Positions 12,969 to 23,899 of a DNA stretch of 64,000 bases are shown in pieces. Below the pieces are notes generated by a model. That model saw only the letters and a program-made list of their open reading frames with translations. It was not told the DNA's origin and did no database searches. Position numbers and translations under genes: made by a program. The number at the start of each line of letters is the position of its first letter. Position 1 is the first letter of the stretch. The DNA is from Sthenelais limicola (lineage: Eukaryota > Annelida > Polychaeta > Phyllodocida > Sigalionidae): assembly GCA_942159475.1 (NCBI GenBank), contig OW804094.1, forward strand, positions 46,124,966 through 46,188,965. The letters are read 5' to 3'.

Positions 12969-13689
12969 CTTGGTTACTCACTGAGATTTCTGAAAGGCTG
13001 TATATGGAATTAAAATACACTCAATGTCAGTATCCGTCAGTATTCAGTCCTAATTTCCCTATCCAAATAACCAATGGGAGCGTATATCATTGAGATTCTA
13101 TGGTAAATGGATAGCTACAACCCCATTTAATGGTTCTAGATGCAACTCTTGGATGATATAATACACCAATATTCTGCCATGAAATGTATGGGCAAAAAAA
13201 TATCAATCCAGGTGGGCATGGTAAAAGTCAAACCTGTGTATGAGCAGTGGTAGAAGAATGCTATCCATCACAGTGATTTCCACGGGGTCTTTACATTATA
13301 CTTTGGTTTCTATCACTGGCGGTGACTCGATAGGGCATTAGCACTATCTCTGTATAGAGGCCGTGCGCAGTATTAGAATGGGTAATACCTTCTCTGGGGC
13401 AGCAGGCTGTAGATTCGTAGATTAAACTCAGGTAAAGCGTCAAGGCATAGATGTATGTAGCTGAGCCTGGATATAAGTCCTCTTCTCTCTCCTCGCCTGA
13501 CAGTTCTCCTTTTCCTACTCATCGCTGACTGATATCTTAGTTGTAGAGAGAGTGCTGTTGCGGTGGTGGCTCTGGGTGCGAGGCAGGCGGAGAGGAGGAG
13601 GAGGAGGAGAGGAGGAAGGGGAAGATGAGGAGTATCGACAGGACGAGGTGAATACTATGGAAGACCTTTTATACGGTGGACGAGAATGG
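12969..13689. other. Upstream flank of the KCNE-like gene; GGA-rich stretch
   Basis: No ORF was recognised. 13570-13630 is a GGAGGA-type purine run. Promoter elements for the minus-strand gene could lie here, but none can be assigned from sequence alone. Confidence 0.35.
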
Positions 13690-14035
13690 TACATCGCGGC
13701 CCGTTCCGTTCAGCTCCGTTCCGTCCCGTCCCGTGCCCGCCCGAAAAAAATAAAAAAATGGATGTCGTCATACATTTACTATAGAAATATTCATGACGGG
13801 GCCACTTGTATCGGTGGCGGGACGGGACGGCCTCCTAAAGTTCGGCGACAATTACCGTTCCGTGCCGAACCGCTAACACGTCCCGTCCCGTCCCGTCCCG
13901 CACATTACATTTTTTTCACGGGAAAATTTTCGAAAAGTACGGGTAACGGCGGGGGGCGGGACGGGGACGGGGCGGGACGGGATGGGGGCGGGGCGGGACG
14001 GGATGGAACGGAACGGAAGCCAGGTCGCCAAGGCC
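13690..14035. repeat. GC-rich CCCGT/ACGGG simple-repeat block
   Basis: The left part (about 13700-13740 and 13880-13900) is built from CCGTT/CCCGT units; the right part (about 13945-14030) is built from the complementary ACGGGGCGGG units. The two halves are therefore inverted relative to each other and G-quadruplex capable. Both sides are open in several frames only because of composition. Confidence 0.7.
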
Positions 14036-14317
14036 CAGTCCCAGCCCAGTCTCAATGGTCAATTCTCACATACATTTTAGAATTTTATTCAAGGGAGTTG
14101 GAAGGGCGTTAAAAAGGGTGTTGGAATGCAACACAAGACAATTCATGCTTTTCCTGATTTTGGCTACAACAGGGAGATATTTTAATATTTGTGTTCCCAA
14201 TTTTCGATGTGGATTGTTAAACATGTGTACAATCGATCATGTGAAAGATTAGTAGTTCCAAAGTTTTTAAAATTTGACCCCAAAATAGCCCCAAGTGACC
14301 CCATTTTGTGAGAACTG

Positions 14318-14575
14318 ACCATATATATGTATATATATGTACGTATGTATGTATGTATATACATATACAATACATATACAATGTATGCATATATAATGTA
14401 TACATATAAAATATATGCATAATGTGTATACATAAGTATGTACATGTATACATAATGTATGTATGTATATATGCATGTATGTATGTATGTATGTATGTGT
14501 GCATAGATATACATCTATGCATATATATGTGTACATAAATTCATGCATGTATGCATAATATGTATGCAGATGTAT
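14318..14575. repeat. TATG/TACATA microsatellite cluster
   Basis: Degenerate (ATGT)n and (TATACA)n runs cover about 250 bp. The Tyr/Ile/His-rich open frames on the minus strand come from this repeat. Confidence 0.8.
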
Positions 14576-14578
14576 ACA

Positions 14579-14758
14579 GAGTGAGTGAGATTGGTTGTTT
14601 TATGCCCTTATCGACACATTTAAGATGGTTATATCAAGGGCGGGAGAGCTGAGAGGAAGGCAGTTTTTTATCATACCCAGGAAATAGAGATAGAGAAGAA
14701 GGGAGATGGAGACAGAGAAAAAGAGACAGCAGGGCACTTTAAGGTCTTACCCAGGACC
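14579..14758 (+). repeat. SINE-like dispersed repeat, copy 2
   Basis: Same family as 9294 and 58554: GAGTGAGTGAGATTGGTTG opening, 'cccttatcgacacattt', 'ggttatatcaagggcggga' and a GA-rich 3' half ending 'cttacccaggacc'. It is inserted directly after the microsatellite. Confidence 0.55.
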
Positions 14759-14785
14759 AATGTATGCACAAATACACAAGGATAG

Positions 14786-14885
14786 AGAGAGGAAGGAAGG
14801 GAGGAAGGGAGGGCGAGAAAGGGGGGAGAGGTTGGGGGGGGGAGAGAAGGAGGGAGAGAGGAGAGAAGAGAGAGGGGGAGAAAGT
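14786..14885. repeat. GGAA/GAGA purine microsatellite
   Basis: About 100 bases of nearly pure purine on the plus strand (GGAAGGGA, GAGAGA, G7-8 runs), directly downstream of SINE-like copy 2. Confidence 0.75.
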
Positions 14886-15028
14886 CCAGTCAGACATATA
14901 TAGAGCGGCCCCAATTGCCGGCCATATCTTGTACCATGGGAGTATGTGAATCCAATGTAGTATTAACTAAAGGAGTATTGAGTATAGACATATATCTATA
15001 TACTATAGTATAATTTGTAATAGTCTGT

Positions 15029-15640
15029 GTGGCCCGTTCCGTCCCGTCCCGTCCCGCCCCGCCCGCTCCCCCGCCCGCTCCCGCCCCGCTCCCGCCCCGC
15101 TCCCGCCCCGCTCCCTCCCGTCACCCGTGCCGAACCCGTACCGAAGAAGTTGTGTTCGTATGTACCATTCTCGTCCACCGTACTACTACCCATCAACCGA
15201 TGTCAAATGTCCGAATCGGATGCCGAAATCCGATGCCCGAACCGAACCGAACCGAACCGAACCCCGAACCCATACCGAACCCTGTATGACAATACTATGG
15301 AAGACCTTTTACCCATCAACCGATGTCAAATATCCGAATCGGATGCCGAAATCCGATGCCCGAGACCGTACCGAACCAATCCGAACCGAATTCCGAACCG
15401 ATACCGAACCCCGAACTTGACTTCCCTATACTATTTCATACCGAAATCCTTTGGCCGATGTCAGTTAACTCGGATGTCGGAGGTTGGATGTCGGCCGAAG
15501 TTCGGACCTTTATAATTTGCCGAATTAGGGCCGAACCGAACCGAGCCGAACCGATATTTAATAAATTCGGGAGAAATTCGGTAAAAACCCTCTTTTATTC
15601 GGCCGAATTCGGACTAACTTCGGACTAAATTCGGACTTCA
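15029..15640. repeat. GC-rich CCCGT/CCCGCTCC block followed by CCGAAC repeats and a tandem duplication
   Basis: 15029-15120 repeats CCCGT and CCCGCTCC units. From about 15130 the sequence is dominated by CCGAA, turning into TTCGG words near 15575-15635. Within it a segment beginning CCCATCAACCGATGTCAAA is tandemly duplicated (15189 and 15312, offset 123 bp). A 23-bp word at 13672-13694 recurs here in perfect inverted form at 15160-15182, and AATACTATGGAAGACCTTTT at 13651 recurs directly at 15291. The block is therefore related to the GC-rich block at 13.7 kb. Confidence 0.65.
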
Positions 15641-16062
15641 CATATTGGGCCACTGTGTCGCCATTTCCCAACGGATTGGAATACTTTAAAAAGCTCTGTA
15701 ATGCTGACATGTTCCCAGTTCGTTTGGTATACAATACAAGTTCATAGTCTTAATTAACTTGCCTGTACAGACGTTAGTTAATAATTTAATATATTTTTTC
15801 ATATTGTAAAATATTCATCTTATATAATACATTACTAGCAACGATTGCCAAATGAGGTACAGATAATGATCCAATAATTATATGATTTTAGGACAGTCAA
15901 ATAGATATGTTCAGGTATTTAATACATTTTAAATTTTGGAAAAGACTCAAATAGTTTTCGAGTAATGAGCATAAGTATTCGGACATGTATACTTTTAGAC
16001 ATTATTTAGGCAAATTAGTTATACCTGAGTATAATGAGTAATGAGCAGCACTATGTGTAGAA

Positions 16063-16099
<37 letters not shown>

Positions 16100-16967
16100 C
16101 AGACACTTGTTATGTATATATGTGTTATGTATACTGTATGTTATGTATACTGTATATTATGTATACTCTTCTATAATCCCTTTCTGCATCTTCCTACCTA
16201 CTTCTTAGTACAAATTATTATTCAGCACAGCTACAGGCCACTCTCATAAGTTAGAGGTTCACCTGGAATGTGTTGAAATTCTATATATATTAACAATACT
16301 CTGCTAACCTCTCTACCCTAAAAAAAAACTAGTCCTTCCCACACATAATCCTACAGCATTATGTGATTCGAAGCTATTTTTCCACATCTTTTCAGTTTAA
16401 CATTGATTTCCCCAATGGTACAGTCCAAACAAATGTTGACCCACCTTACAAATTATTATTTGACACAATGTGGCGATATGAAGCCTTTGCTCTCACGTTA
16501 TATTTTTGTAACATAGAATTTGTCAATAGTACGGTACAAATAATTTTGAAGTCTCTCTCACAGTAAGAGGTTATCTTCAACCTTGTCTTTTACCTTTTGC
16601 TTACTTATTATGCTATGTATATAATCATTCTTTAACCCAAGCTGGGTTCCGCCGGAATATCCTACTCCTCTTGGAGGTGATGTACCCAGTGAAAATAAAA
16701 TAAAATCTTTAAAAAAAAAATATGTTAGTTATATATGGCATGCGGTATATATATATATACATGTATGTATGGATGATATATTATATGGTGTATGTGGCCA
16801 ATTCCACCAATTTGACAACATTTGGTCTCCTACTGTCATAATCATTTTATATCATTTTCAGGTGTCAGAGTCAGGTGTGTATGTCAGGTATGTATGTATT
16901 GATCCAATTCGGATAACCGAAGTTCGGTATATGGGTAAATGGTCTTCCATAGAATACTCCTGCCACC
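15641..16967. other. No gene recognised; (GA)n at 16066-16094
   Basis: AT-rich sequence with one perfect GA dinucleotide run. Near 16931 the word GGTCTTCCATAGAATAC is the inverted form of the CTATGGAAGACC word of the 13.6 and 15.3 kb repeats, so the repeat family extends here. Confidence 0.45.
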
Positions 16968-17045
16968 ATGACATCGGCGTCAGAGCAACAAGCAGTGCGA
17001 GAGAAGCTGGAGGGACATGGAATCAAGAGTTCAACAAGGAAACGT
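16968..17045 (+). CDS. Possible short first coding exon (unrecognised protein)
   Basis: An ATG sits in a full Kozak context (TGCCACCATGA). It opens MTSASEQQAVREKLEGHGIK, a hydrophilic, helix-prone, protein-like sequence, and the reading reaches a donor-like AAAC|GTGAGA at about 17042. The rest of any gene was not found. It may equally be chance; no family was recognised. Confidence 0.2.
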
Positions 17046-19137
17046 GAGAACTATTCCATGTGTAGTGAGCCCAAAGTTTTTTTTAAATTGCAAAAAAGAT
17101 ATAATGACAATATTATCTACACATACGTGCTGGTGTATATAATATGCGATAGCGGGGATGTATCGATGGGGTCCAAGGCACTCTTCTGTAATATATCCAT
17201 TAGTTCTTCATTATAATTTCGTTCCCTCAAATAAAATATGAGTGGCTTGGAGAAGCCCCCAGTGTTAGGGCCGATCATGTGGACAAATTTAAGAGCTAAT
17301 GAAAAGACCGCACCCTGGAAAAGTTTGAAAGTCATTCTCAAACAAAGTGATGACTGGGTGAGAAAATAAATGCCTTTTACTCTACTATAACGAGGTATAA
17401 TGATAGGTTAAAAGACATTAGAATAGAGCAGCAATGACAGTCATTTAGTGGCCAAAAGCTGCAAGCCAATTATGAGCTTATAGGATCCGATGTGAATAAC
17501 TGATTATCTGATTTATTTAGGGTGATAGAAGTTGATGACTATTTCTTTCACACTGGCTGAGTGTTCGTGTTCATATTCTGATTCTGTTTTAATCCATATA
17601 GGGCACCAACACAAATATACTTGTGTTGTAATTCGGTAATAGACGATGGAAAGTGGTGAAAAACTATGATCGATGTGACGTAAATAATTATCGTGATATA
17701 TGTATGTAGCAATTAAATGTTATATGTTAGTGTTAAACTGTCGACTGTAAGGGAAAATACGCGATATCCAGCATGGATGTTTTCACATGTTGACTTCTTT
17801 TTAAAATAAATTGTTATAATAAGAACAGAGAACAAGCTTCCATGAGAACTATTACCCTAGCTTCATTAAGGTTCAGAACGAAGCGACCACATTTAGAATT
17901 AAATATATATGCCCTATAAGATCCTCAAACTATAAATTTACTTTGATCAACATTCGAGAGCCTCATAGACAGGTATTAATTATCTGGCTATCTCGAAGTT
18001 GTTTACAATCAAATAAGATAAAGAGATCAATGTATCATCAACCTATCGATGTTATAAAAATCGCAGAGCCATTGGCGGATCCAGCCTTCTGGTAACTTTC
18101 TGACACGGGAAATAGGTTAAGAACAAAGGAATCAGACCACGCATGGCCAACTCAGAGGGGCCAGTGATGATACAAAAGACATTGATGATACAAAACAATT
18201 GTTGATTTGATCCACTGGACAAAGGAAGGTATCAGTTTGTTAACTTCAAATTTCTCTGCATGTCTGAGTATTCACAGTTAGTGGCTGATATTTCAGATTT
18301 GGATTGTCCAGTGTGTTGCTTTGATGCATGCAAAAACTTCAGGATTATTAGAGTGGAAAACACGGCTCATCTACGATACCTATAGCTCCCGTATAATAGG
18401 TAGAAATAATACGACGGCATGGCATGTAAGGAGAAAGATAAAGCAATATTGGATCGATTACTGAAGGTCTTCATATAACAATAGTATTATAGCAGATAAG
18501 ATGCAGTGGGGAGAGCTTAGGCGACAAACATGTGTATAAAGTGTAAGCGCAATAAGCAAAGACCTTCCATGTTTTATCCTTTACTAGAGCAGGATTATGT
18601 ACATGCACCGTACGCCATATGACCACAGGGGAAAGCAAGCTATATGTATACAGGGAAAAGCAAGCTACACATCTAGAGATTATGAAAAGAGGATTACATT
18701 ATGAATGACCATACACATATAGCCAGGCGTTCCTATGGGATAATTATGAAATTAAATGCCCTGGGAGAATGGAGCAACCGAATATTAGATATATTTCCAG
18801 AAATACCCATCCAGGTACGCCGTGGGGAAATGTTTTGATAAAGACTCTGTAATGACTATTGTAGGAATTATGCAGTTGTCAATTGCACCCCGAACCCCCC
18901 CCCCCCCCCCCCATCGGTTGGTTATTGGGGAATGTCCTCGGCATTTTGGCTAATATATTTTTTGGGACGAATTTTATTCAGGTTGATATAACGGCTTGGC
19001 CGTGTTTAAATGCAACTCGGGTCAGATATGATGAAATGACCGACCCGCCCCCTCCCCCCCCCCCCCCCCCGCCCACTTCCCCAAAGACAAGACATTTGTG
19101 TAAATTCCCCGACCCCATGGGGAACATAGGTTGATAC
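17046..19137. other. No gene recognised; poly-C tracts at 18895-18912 and about 19044-19070
   Basis: AT-rich DNA with two long C homopolymer tracts just before retrotransposon element 1. The proline-rich frame across them is compositional. Confidence 0.45.
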
Positions 19138-19680
19138 CCACAGTCGACACCTCGACGCCTATATTTGGCGGGAGCAGACACGTGGCCGTTGGGACCACGC
19201 CCCTTCCCCATCGACCAATCAGATCAGTGCGCCAGGCATAGGGGCTGCTAGTCTCGTGACCCCATTCTAACTAGGTTGGGAAACCCCCACTGACGGCACC
19301 CCACTTGGGGACCAATGCGTTGGTGACCCCTATATCATAACATTACGTCGGAAATGACAGCAGTTTTCTCCCTAATATAAAGATCAGATAATATATGTAA
19401 ATGCCTAGAATTCATTAGCAACGTGTTAGTTATCAATAATCAAAAAACGGTGAAGAGTATGACCACCCTGAATGATGTATTAGATTATGTTCTTTATCTC
19501 CCATAGTGACTCTATATACCCGGCATTTTGACAGGACCCGACACACCCCTTTCTCGGCCAATCTCGGCCGCTCTCGTGACACACTTGCAGGCCCTATTAT
19601 GACGCACCCATCACGTGAGACAACAATAGCACGTTCTATTGTTTACTTCTCATCTGTTCGCTGCATCGCTCGGACGTGTA
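19138..19680 (+). repeat. Split direct repeat A1 of element 1 (interrupted)
   Basis: It matches A2 (23675-23858) from CCACAGTCGACACCT to CTCGGACGTGTA. Compared with A2 it is interrupted after 'gccaggcat' by 19240-19595. As the 5' end of the element it should hold the promoter; the words ATTGTTTACTTCTCATCTG and GCATCGCTCGGACGTG are shared with A2. Confidence 0.88.
19240..19595. mobile_element. 356-bp insertion in A1 with short inverted ends
   Basis: A2 preserves the uninterrupted site (ggcATtatg), while A1 reads ggcAT-insert-ATtatg, so a 2-bp AT is duplicated. The insert starts AGGGGCTGCTAG and ends CTTGCAGGCCCT; the ends are inverted repeats matching at 10 of 12 positions. This fits a small DNA-transposon-like insertion. 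A deletion from A2 instead is possible but would not explain the inverted ends. Confidence 0.45.
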
Positions 19681-19731
19681 AAGACTCAAAAAATTTGGTT
19701 TTTGAGTTGGATCTTTGGACATTGTGTCAAG

Positions 19732-20547
19732 ATGAATCCGAAAGGAAGTAAAGCGTGTATGAAGTGCAACACTATCCACAAGCCTCGGGTTGGAGATGAA
19801 TGTAAGAATACAACGGCGGATGTTGAAGTTAATACTCGTATCGACGGCTTGGAAGCCTTGGTGCGGGGCCTTGTTTCTATGATGGAGAAGAAGTTTTCCA
19901 CTATGCAAGCTCCTATGGGTCCTGTAGCTTCTACTTCACAAGAAAGCAACGATACTGTGACATTTAATCCGAGAAGTACAAGTGTGGAGAGTTTGATATA
20001 CGCGGTGGGCGGTTCTTCAGCTAGATCGACGCGCGGCAGATCAAGGTCTCGTTCTCGACCACGCCCCTTTGACCAGAGGAAAGAACTCGATAAAGGTGAA
20101 TCAATTGAGTCCATAGAGAAATTGCTACTGTTGAGTTTGAAATTAATTGCCAAACTGGTAGACGATGAAAGGCCTTTGGAGGAAATAAGTGGGGTTGTTA
20201 ACCATTGCATTACTGTTTGTGAGAAATCTGGATCTCAAGTTTACGCTCTGAAGGCTAGTGTAGCGTATGACCAAGCTGTCAGGTCTCGCACGAATAAGGC
20301 GGGGCTTGCAGCTTTTGTGGACGTCAGACAAGAAGAAATCTTACGGTGCTATTTGTACGAGAACTCCTGTAAGGCAACTACCATCAAGTCGGCTAGCTCA
20401 AAGGCTAAGAAGGACAAGATATGTTATAAATTCAATAACCTTGGTGGATGTGGGAAATCAGCATCTTCATGTGAATTTCCGCATAAGTGTTCAGCTTGTG
20501 GCTCCTCCGACCATGGTGCGAAGTCGTGTACCGTTAAATCTAAATAG
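19732..20547 (+). CDS. Gag-like zinc-finger protein of element 1
   Basis: 271 codons from the ATG at 19732. Residues 9-24 form a CX2CX3HX7C motif (C9, C12, H16, C24). A Ser/Arg-rich stretch (around GRSRSRSRPRP) follows, then a helical middle part. At the C-terminus there is a CCCH motif (C231-X8-C240-X6-C247-X3-H251) and at once a zinc knuckle CX2CX4HX4C (C253, C256, H261, C266). Expected role: RNA binding and particle formation during retrotransposition. The ORF ends at TAG 20545-20547. The next ORF is in the same frame with no further stop, so the two are separated by one codon only. Element 2 Gag has the same arrangement. Confidence 0.75.
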   Translation: MNPKGSKACMKCNTIHKPRVGDECKNTTADVEVNTRIDGLEALVRGLVSMMEKKFSTMQAPMGPVASTSQESNDTVTFNPRSTSVESLIYAVGGSSARSTRGRSRSRSRPRPFDQRKELDKGESIESIEKLLLLSLKLIAKLVDDERPLEEISGVVNHCITVCEKSGSQVYALKASVAYDQAVRSRTNKAGLAAFVDVRQEEILRCYLYENSCKATTIKSASSKAKKDKICYKFNNLGGCGKSASSCEFPHKCSACGSSDHGAKSCTVKSK

Positions 20548-22728
20548 GATGAGGCTAGTGAGAGAGAAAATGTGTTTAAGGTGGGTCAATGTGTAGAAAG
20601 TGTTTTTACGGTGCCTGTCATCGATTGTGTTAATATTGTTGATGTTAAATGTGACCCGGTTAGCCTTATTCTGAATGACCCGGATGTTGATTTATGTGGC
20701 CATGGTGACCCGGAAGTGGTCTCCTCAGCAAGAACTGTCATGGCGGCCAAGGTGGACTTTCCGCGTTTGGACAAGACTTTGACAAGTGAATTTTTCCCTC
20801 TCTCACTCTCTTCTCGCCTCCAACCTGGTTTTAACCAAGATAAAGGTATTTATAATGATATTCGTAAGGTTATTGCGGATTTTGGTGACAATGGTATGGA
20901 TGTGGACAATGATATGGAACTTTTTCAAACTCCGGCTTCTCCTAAAGGTCGGGTAGTGAAAATTTTTGCCTCATGTGCTCGTGGTGAATGTACTTGTAAA
21001 CATATGTTGGGAGGTATTTGTACCCAGCTTAAGCCCTGCAGATTTGCATATCTTCTCTTTGGTTTTGATATTACTGCTGTTAATATGTATCTATATGTGT
21101 ATCACGGTATTGTTGACGGTTTCGACGTAGTTGATCGAGAGATTGAACCATATGTTTGTGAAAATTATAAATCTATTCTCGAACCAACTGTAAAAAGTAA
21201 AATGGATGATATTGTTCTGAAAGAACTTAACGAGGGTTTTATTTCTTGTAGTGATAGTTTACCAACCTGTATTCACTCATTAGGGGCTGTCCCTAAATCT
21301 GATGGGGGTATTAGGCCCATTACAGATTGTAGTAGACCTATTGGTAGTTCTGTAAATGATCATTGTGCATCGTTGGTTCGTGAATTTTCTTATAACTCTA
21401 TTGACGATGCTGTTTATCTCATTAATCCTGGCAGTTTTATGGCCGTTGTCGATATTAAATCTGCCTACAGAGCTGTACCTATAAACCCAGACCATCGTCA
21501 TTTTTGTGGATTCAGATGGGAAATCGATGGTAAAGAACATATGTATGTGGATAATAGGCTGTGTTTTGGTCTTCGAACAGGCCCTTGCATTTTCAACCAT
21601 ATCTCTGATTTTTTTGCTACTTGTATTTGTGAATATTTTCACTGTGATATTGTGAATTTTTTGGATGACTTCTTTGTGTGCAATGATGTTTATGATATGT
21701 GTAGGAGCAACCAAAACGCTGTCCTTGCCTGTCTACGGTTTATGGGGTTCCATGTGGCATGGAAAAAGGTGTCTGCTCCCTCCAACAACTGTGTTTAGCT
21801 TGGATTCAACCTTGATTCGTCAAAAATGATCATTTCCCTTCCCCCTGGAAAAGGGGAAAAGTTGGCAAGACTTATAGATGAGGTGAAATGCTTGAAATTT
21901 ATATCCAAGAAACAATTGGAACGTTTCTGTGGGTACATCTCTCACTGCTCTGCTGGATTTAAAGGTGGCAGGACTTTCTGCAGACGTTTCTTCGATTTGT
22001 ACAAAGTCATGCTGGCTAAGAAGATTAACAAGATTAACCTTTCTAAAGATGCTATGATGGATTTAAAGTGGTGGGATTCTTTCTCCAGAGTGTTCAACGG
22101 TGTGGGTGTTCTCAAACACCAAGAATATCATTTACCAATGGTGTCGGATTCTTCTTTAAGAGGGTTTGCAGCCTTCCTTGGCAAGGATTGGCTGGCTGGA
22201 ACTTGGAGAGACTATGTTATACCCTCTATGATGCTTCTTGACGGCCATATCTGTCCAACTCCGACTGAGGAAGAGCTAGCCAGTAATATCAATATTCAGG
22301 AATTATACCCCATTGTAGCGGGGGTAAGGCATTGGGCCAGTGATTTGAAAGACAAGGCTCTTGTTTGCTTCATAGATAATACCCAAGTAATCGCCATGCT
22401 GAAGAATGGGACCAGCTCGAGCAAACAGTGCATGCAATGGTTATATGAGCTCTATTGGATGTGTTTCATATTTAATATAGCTTTAATTCCTAAATATATT
22501 AACACTCATGATAATGTAGTGGCAGATGCTCTCTCTCGTCTTCCCTATCTTGGACTAGACGACCCTGTACCTGATGTCTTGAATGCAGCTAGTTTGTGTT
22601 GTATTAACTCTTCTAAATTTATATGCTGCCGGCTTGGGTATATGGATGAAAAAAGTGGACATATTGAAGAGTCTCTCTCTTGCACCATCAACCAGGTGAC
22701 AGAGGGAGAGACAGTGGAGCATGTTTAA
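20548..22728 (+). pseudogene. Reverse transcriptase-RNase H (pol) of element 1, with an in-frame nonsense codon
   Basis: The frame is continuous with gag after its TAG. First in-frame ATG is at 20740. RT motifs: CVHSLGAVPKSDGG then RPITDC (about 21268-21330), AVVDIKSAYRAV (motif A), and FLDDFF (about 21658-21675) as the catalytic YxDD-type box. RNase H motifs: D in SDSS (22147), the E of NIQELYP, the D of FIDNTQV and the D of VADALSR. A TAG at 21796-21798 splits the frame just after the RT palm, at a position where element 2 has Tyr (element 2 reads VYLGVCF, here V-stop-LGF). A single-base change explains it. The stop at 22726-22728 lies inside the start of the recombinase gene. Confidence 0.85.
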
Positions 22729-23566
22729 CTCCTTTTTGCATAACAATTCTTCTACATTGCTCCCTATCGATGTCTCCAAGTTAGCAGCTTTTGCTGCTTA
22801 TCTGTCATCATTTATGAAGTATAATTCGATTTGTACTTATTTATCTGGTGTGATATCCTATGCCCGGAGCCAGGATCTGGACTGTCCTGCCTTATCCCAC
22901 CCATCCATTAAAGCTGTGTTGGGAGGTATAAAGAAAATGCCAGGTATGTCACCCTCTCCTGCCTTACCCATGACTCTAGGAATTCTCTCTAAAATGTATT
23001 CTCACCTGGATACCAGTGATAATTTAAATTTGCTATGTTGGACAGCTTACTTGTTCATGTTTAGATCGCTTCTGAGAGTGAGTCATGTTGTGTGTTCCCC
23101 TCATACTATTCGTTGTGTGGATGTGAGCATCTCTAATGAAATACTGACTGTAAAAATTGGATCATCTAAAACTTCAGATGAACCTTACTTCATTTACCTG
23201 AAGCCCATTGTTGTGAAATCATTATGTCCGGTGCATTGGATAAAGAAGCTGTTGAACCAACCCCTTCCCAGCTCCTCTCCTCTGTTCACTTGTGCTGACA
23301 TTCCTATCTTTTCTTATGAGAAGATCTCAAATAACCTATCGAATTTATTGTTAAAATCTGATGTTGGCCCTGGTTATTCAACCCATTCGTTTTGTCGTGG
23401 AGGGGCATCCTTCTTATCGTCATTGGGCATCTCTCTTCACAAAATCAAACTGAAAGGACATTGGAGGTCTTCTGTCGTGAAATCTTATGTTATTCCTTCT
23501 CCCAAAGACCATATAAAGTGTGAAAACTATGTCATCGATGCCATGAAAAAATTCTCTTCTTCCTAG
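22721..23566 (+). CDS. Tyrosine recombinase of element 1 (probably inactive)
   Basis: 281 codons from ATG 22721, which overlaps the end of pol by 8 bases (ATGTTTAA), favouring coupled re-initiation. Motifs of the YR catalytic domain: R119 (in FRSLLRVSHV), H222 (in THSFCRGGASF), W248 (in GHWRSS) and nucleophile Y256 (in VVKSYV). The canonical HxxR box has Cys at the Arg position (HSFC-R); element 2 has HSMRR. TGT for CGT is one transition at a CpG. Role: integrates a circular cDNA by recombination. Preserved length but a missing catalytic Arg suggests loss of function; alternatively the next Arg (R226) may substitute. Confidence 0.8.
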   Translation: MFNSFLHNNSSTLLPIDVSKLAAFAAYLSSFMKYNSICTYLSGVISYARSQDLDCPALSHPSIKAVLGGIKKMPGMSPSPALPMTLGILSKMYSHLDTSDNLNLLCWTAYLFMFRSLLRVSHVVCSPHTIRCVDVSISNEILTVKIGSSKTSDEPYFIYLKPIVVKSLCPVHWIKKLLNQPLPSSSPLFTCADIPIFSYEKISNNLSNLLLKSDVGPGYSTHSFCRGGASFLSSLGISLHKIKLKGHWRSSVVKSYVIPSPKDHIKCENYVIDAMKKFSSS

Positions 23567-23574
23567 GTTGGGCT

Positions 23575-23673
23575 TTTGCTGAATAATAAACCATGCATTG
23601 CTTGGTTTCCGGCCAATCCTTGTGTCATCGTTCATTCATCATATTATTATCCATAGCATCATACGACCAAATA
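23575..23673 (+). repeat. Split direct repeat B1 of element 1
   Basis: 99 bp from TTTGCTGAATAATAAACCAT to CGACCAAATA, repeated at 23900-23998 with one base different. It contains an AATAAA word that could serve as a polyadenylation signal and follows the recombinase stop after 8 bases. Confidence 0.9.
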
Positions 23674-23674
23674 T

Positions 23675-23858
23675 CCACAGTCGACACCTCAACGCCTATA
23701 TTTGGCGGGAGCAGACACGTGGCCGTTGGGACCACGCCCTTCCCCATTGACCAATCAGATCAGCGCGCCAGGCATTATGACGCGCCCATCACGTGAGACA
23801 ACAATAGCACGTTCTATTGTTTACTTCTCATCTGTTCGCTGCATCGCTCGGACGTGTA
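23675..23858 (+). repeat. Split direct repeat A2 of element 1
   Basis: An uninterrupted copy of A1, abutting B1 with one base between, so the internal B1-A2 junction resembles a circle junction. It gives the empty site for the insertion in A1. Confidence 0.9.
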
Positions 23859-23899
23859 TGGACTAAAAAAAAAATTTTTCTTTTCTGATATTGTATCTG

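Noticed and set aside
14182..14548. Tyr/Ile/His-rich minus-strand frames
   Set aside because: They translate a TATG/TACATA microsatellite in three overlapping phases.
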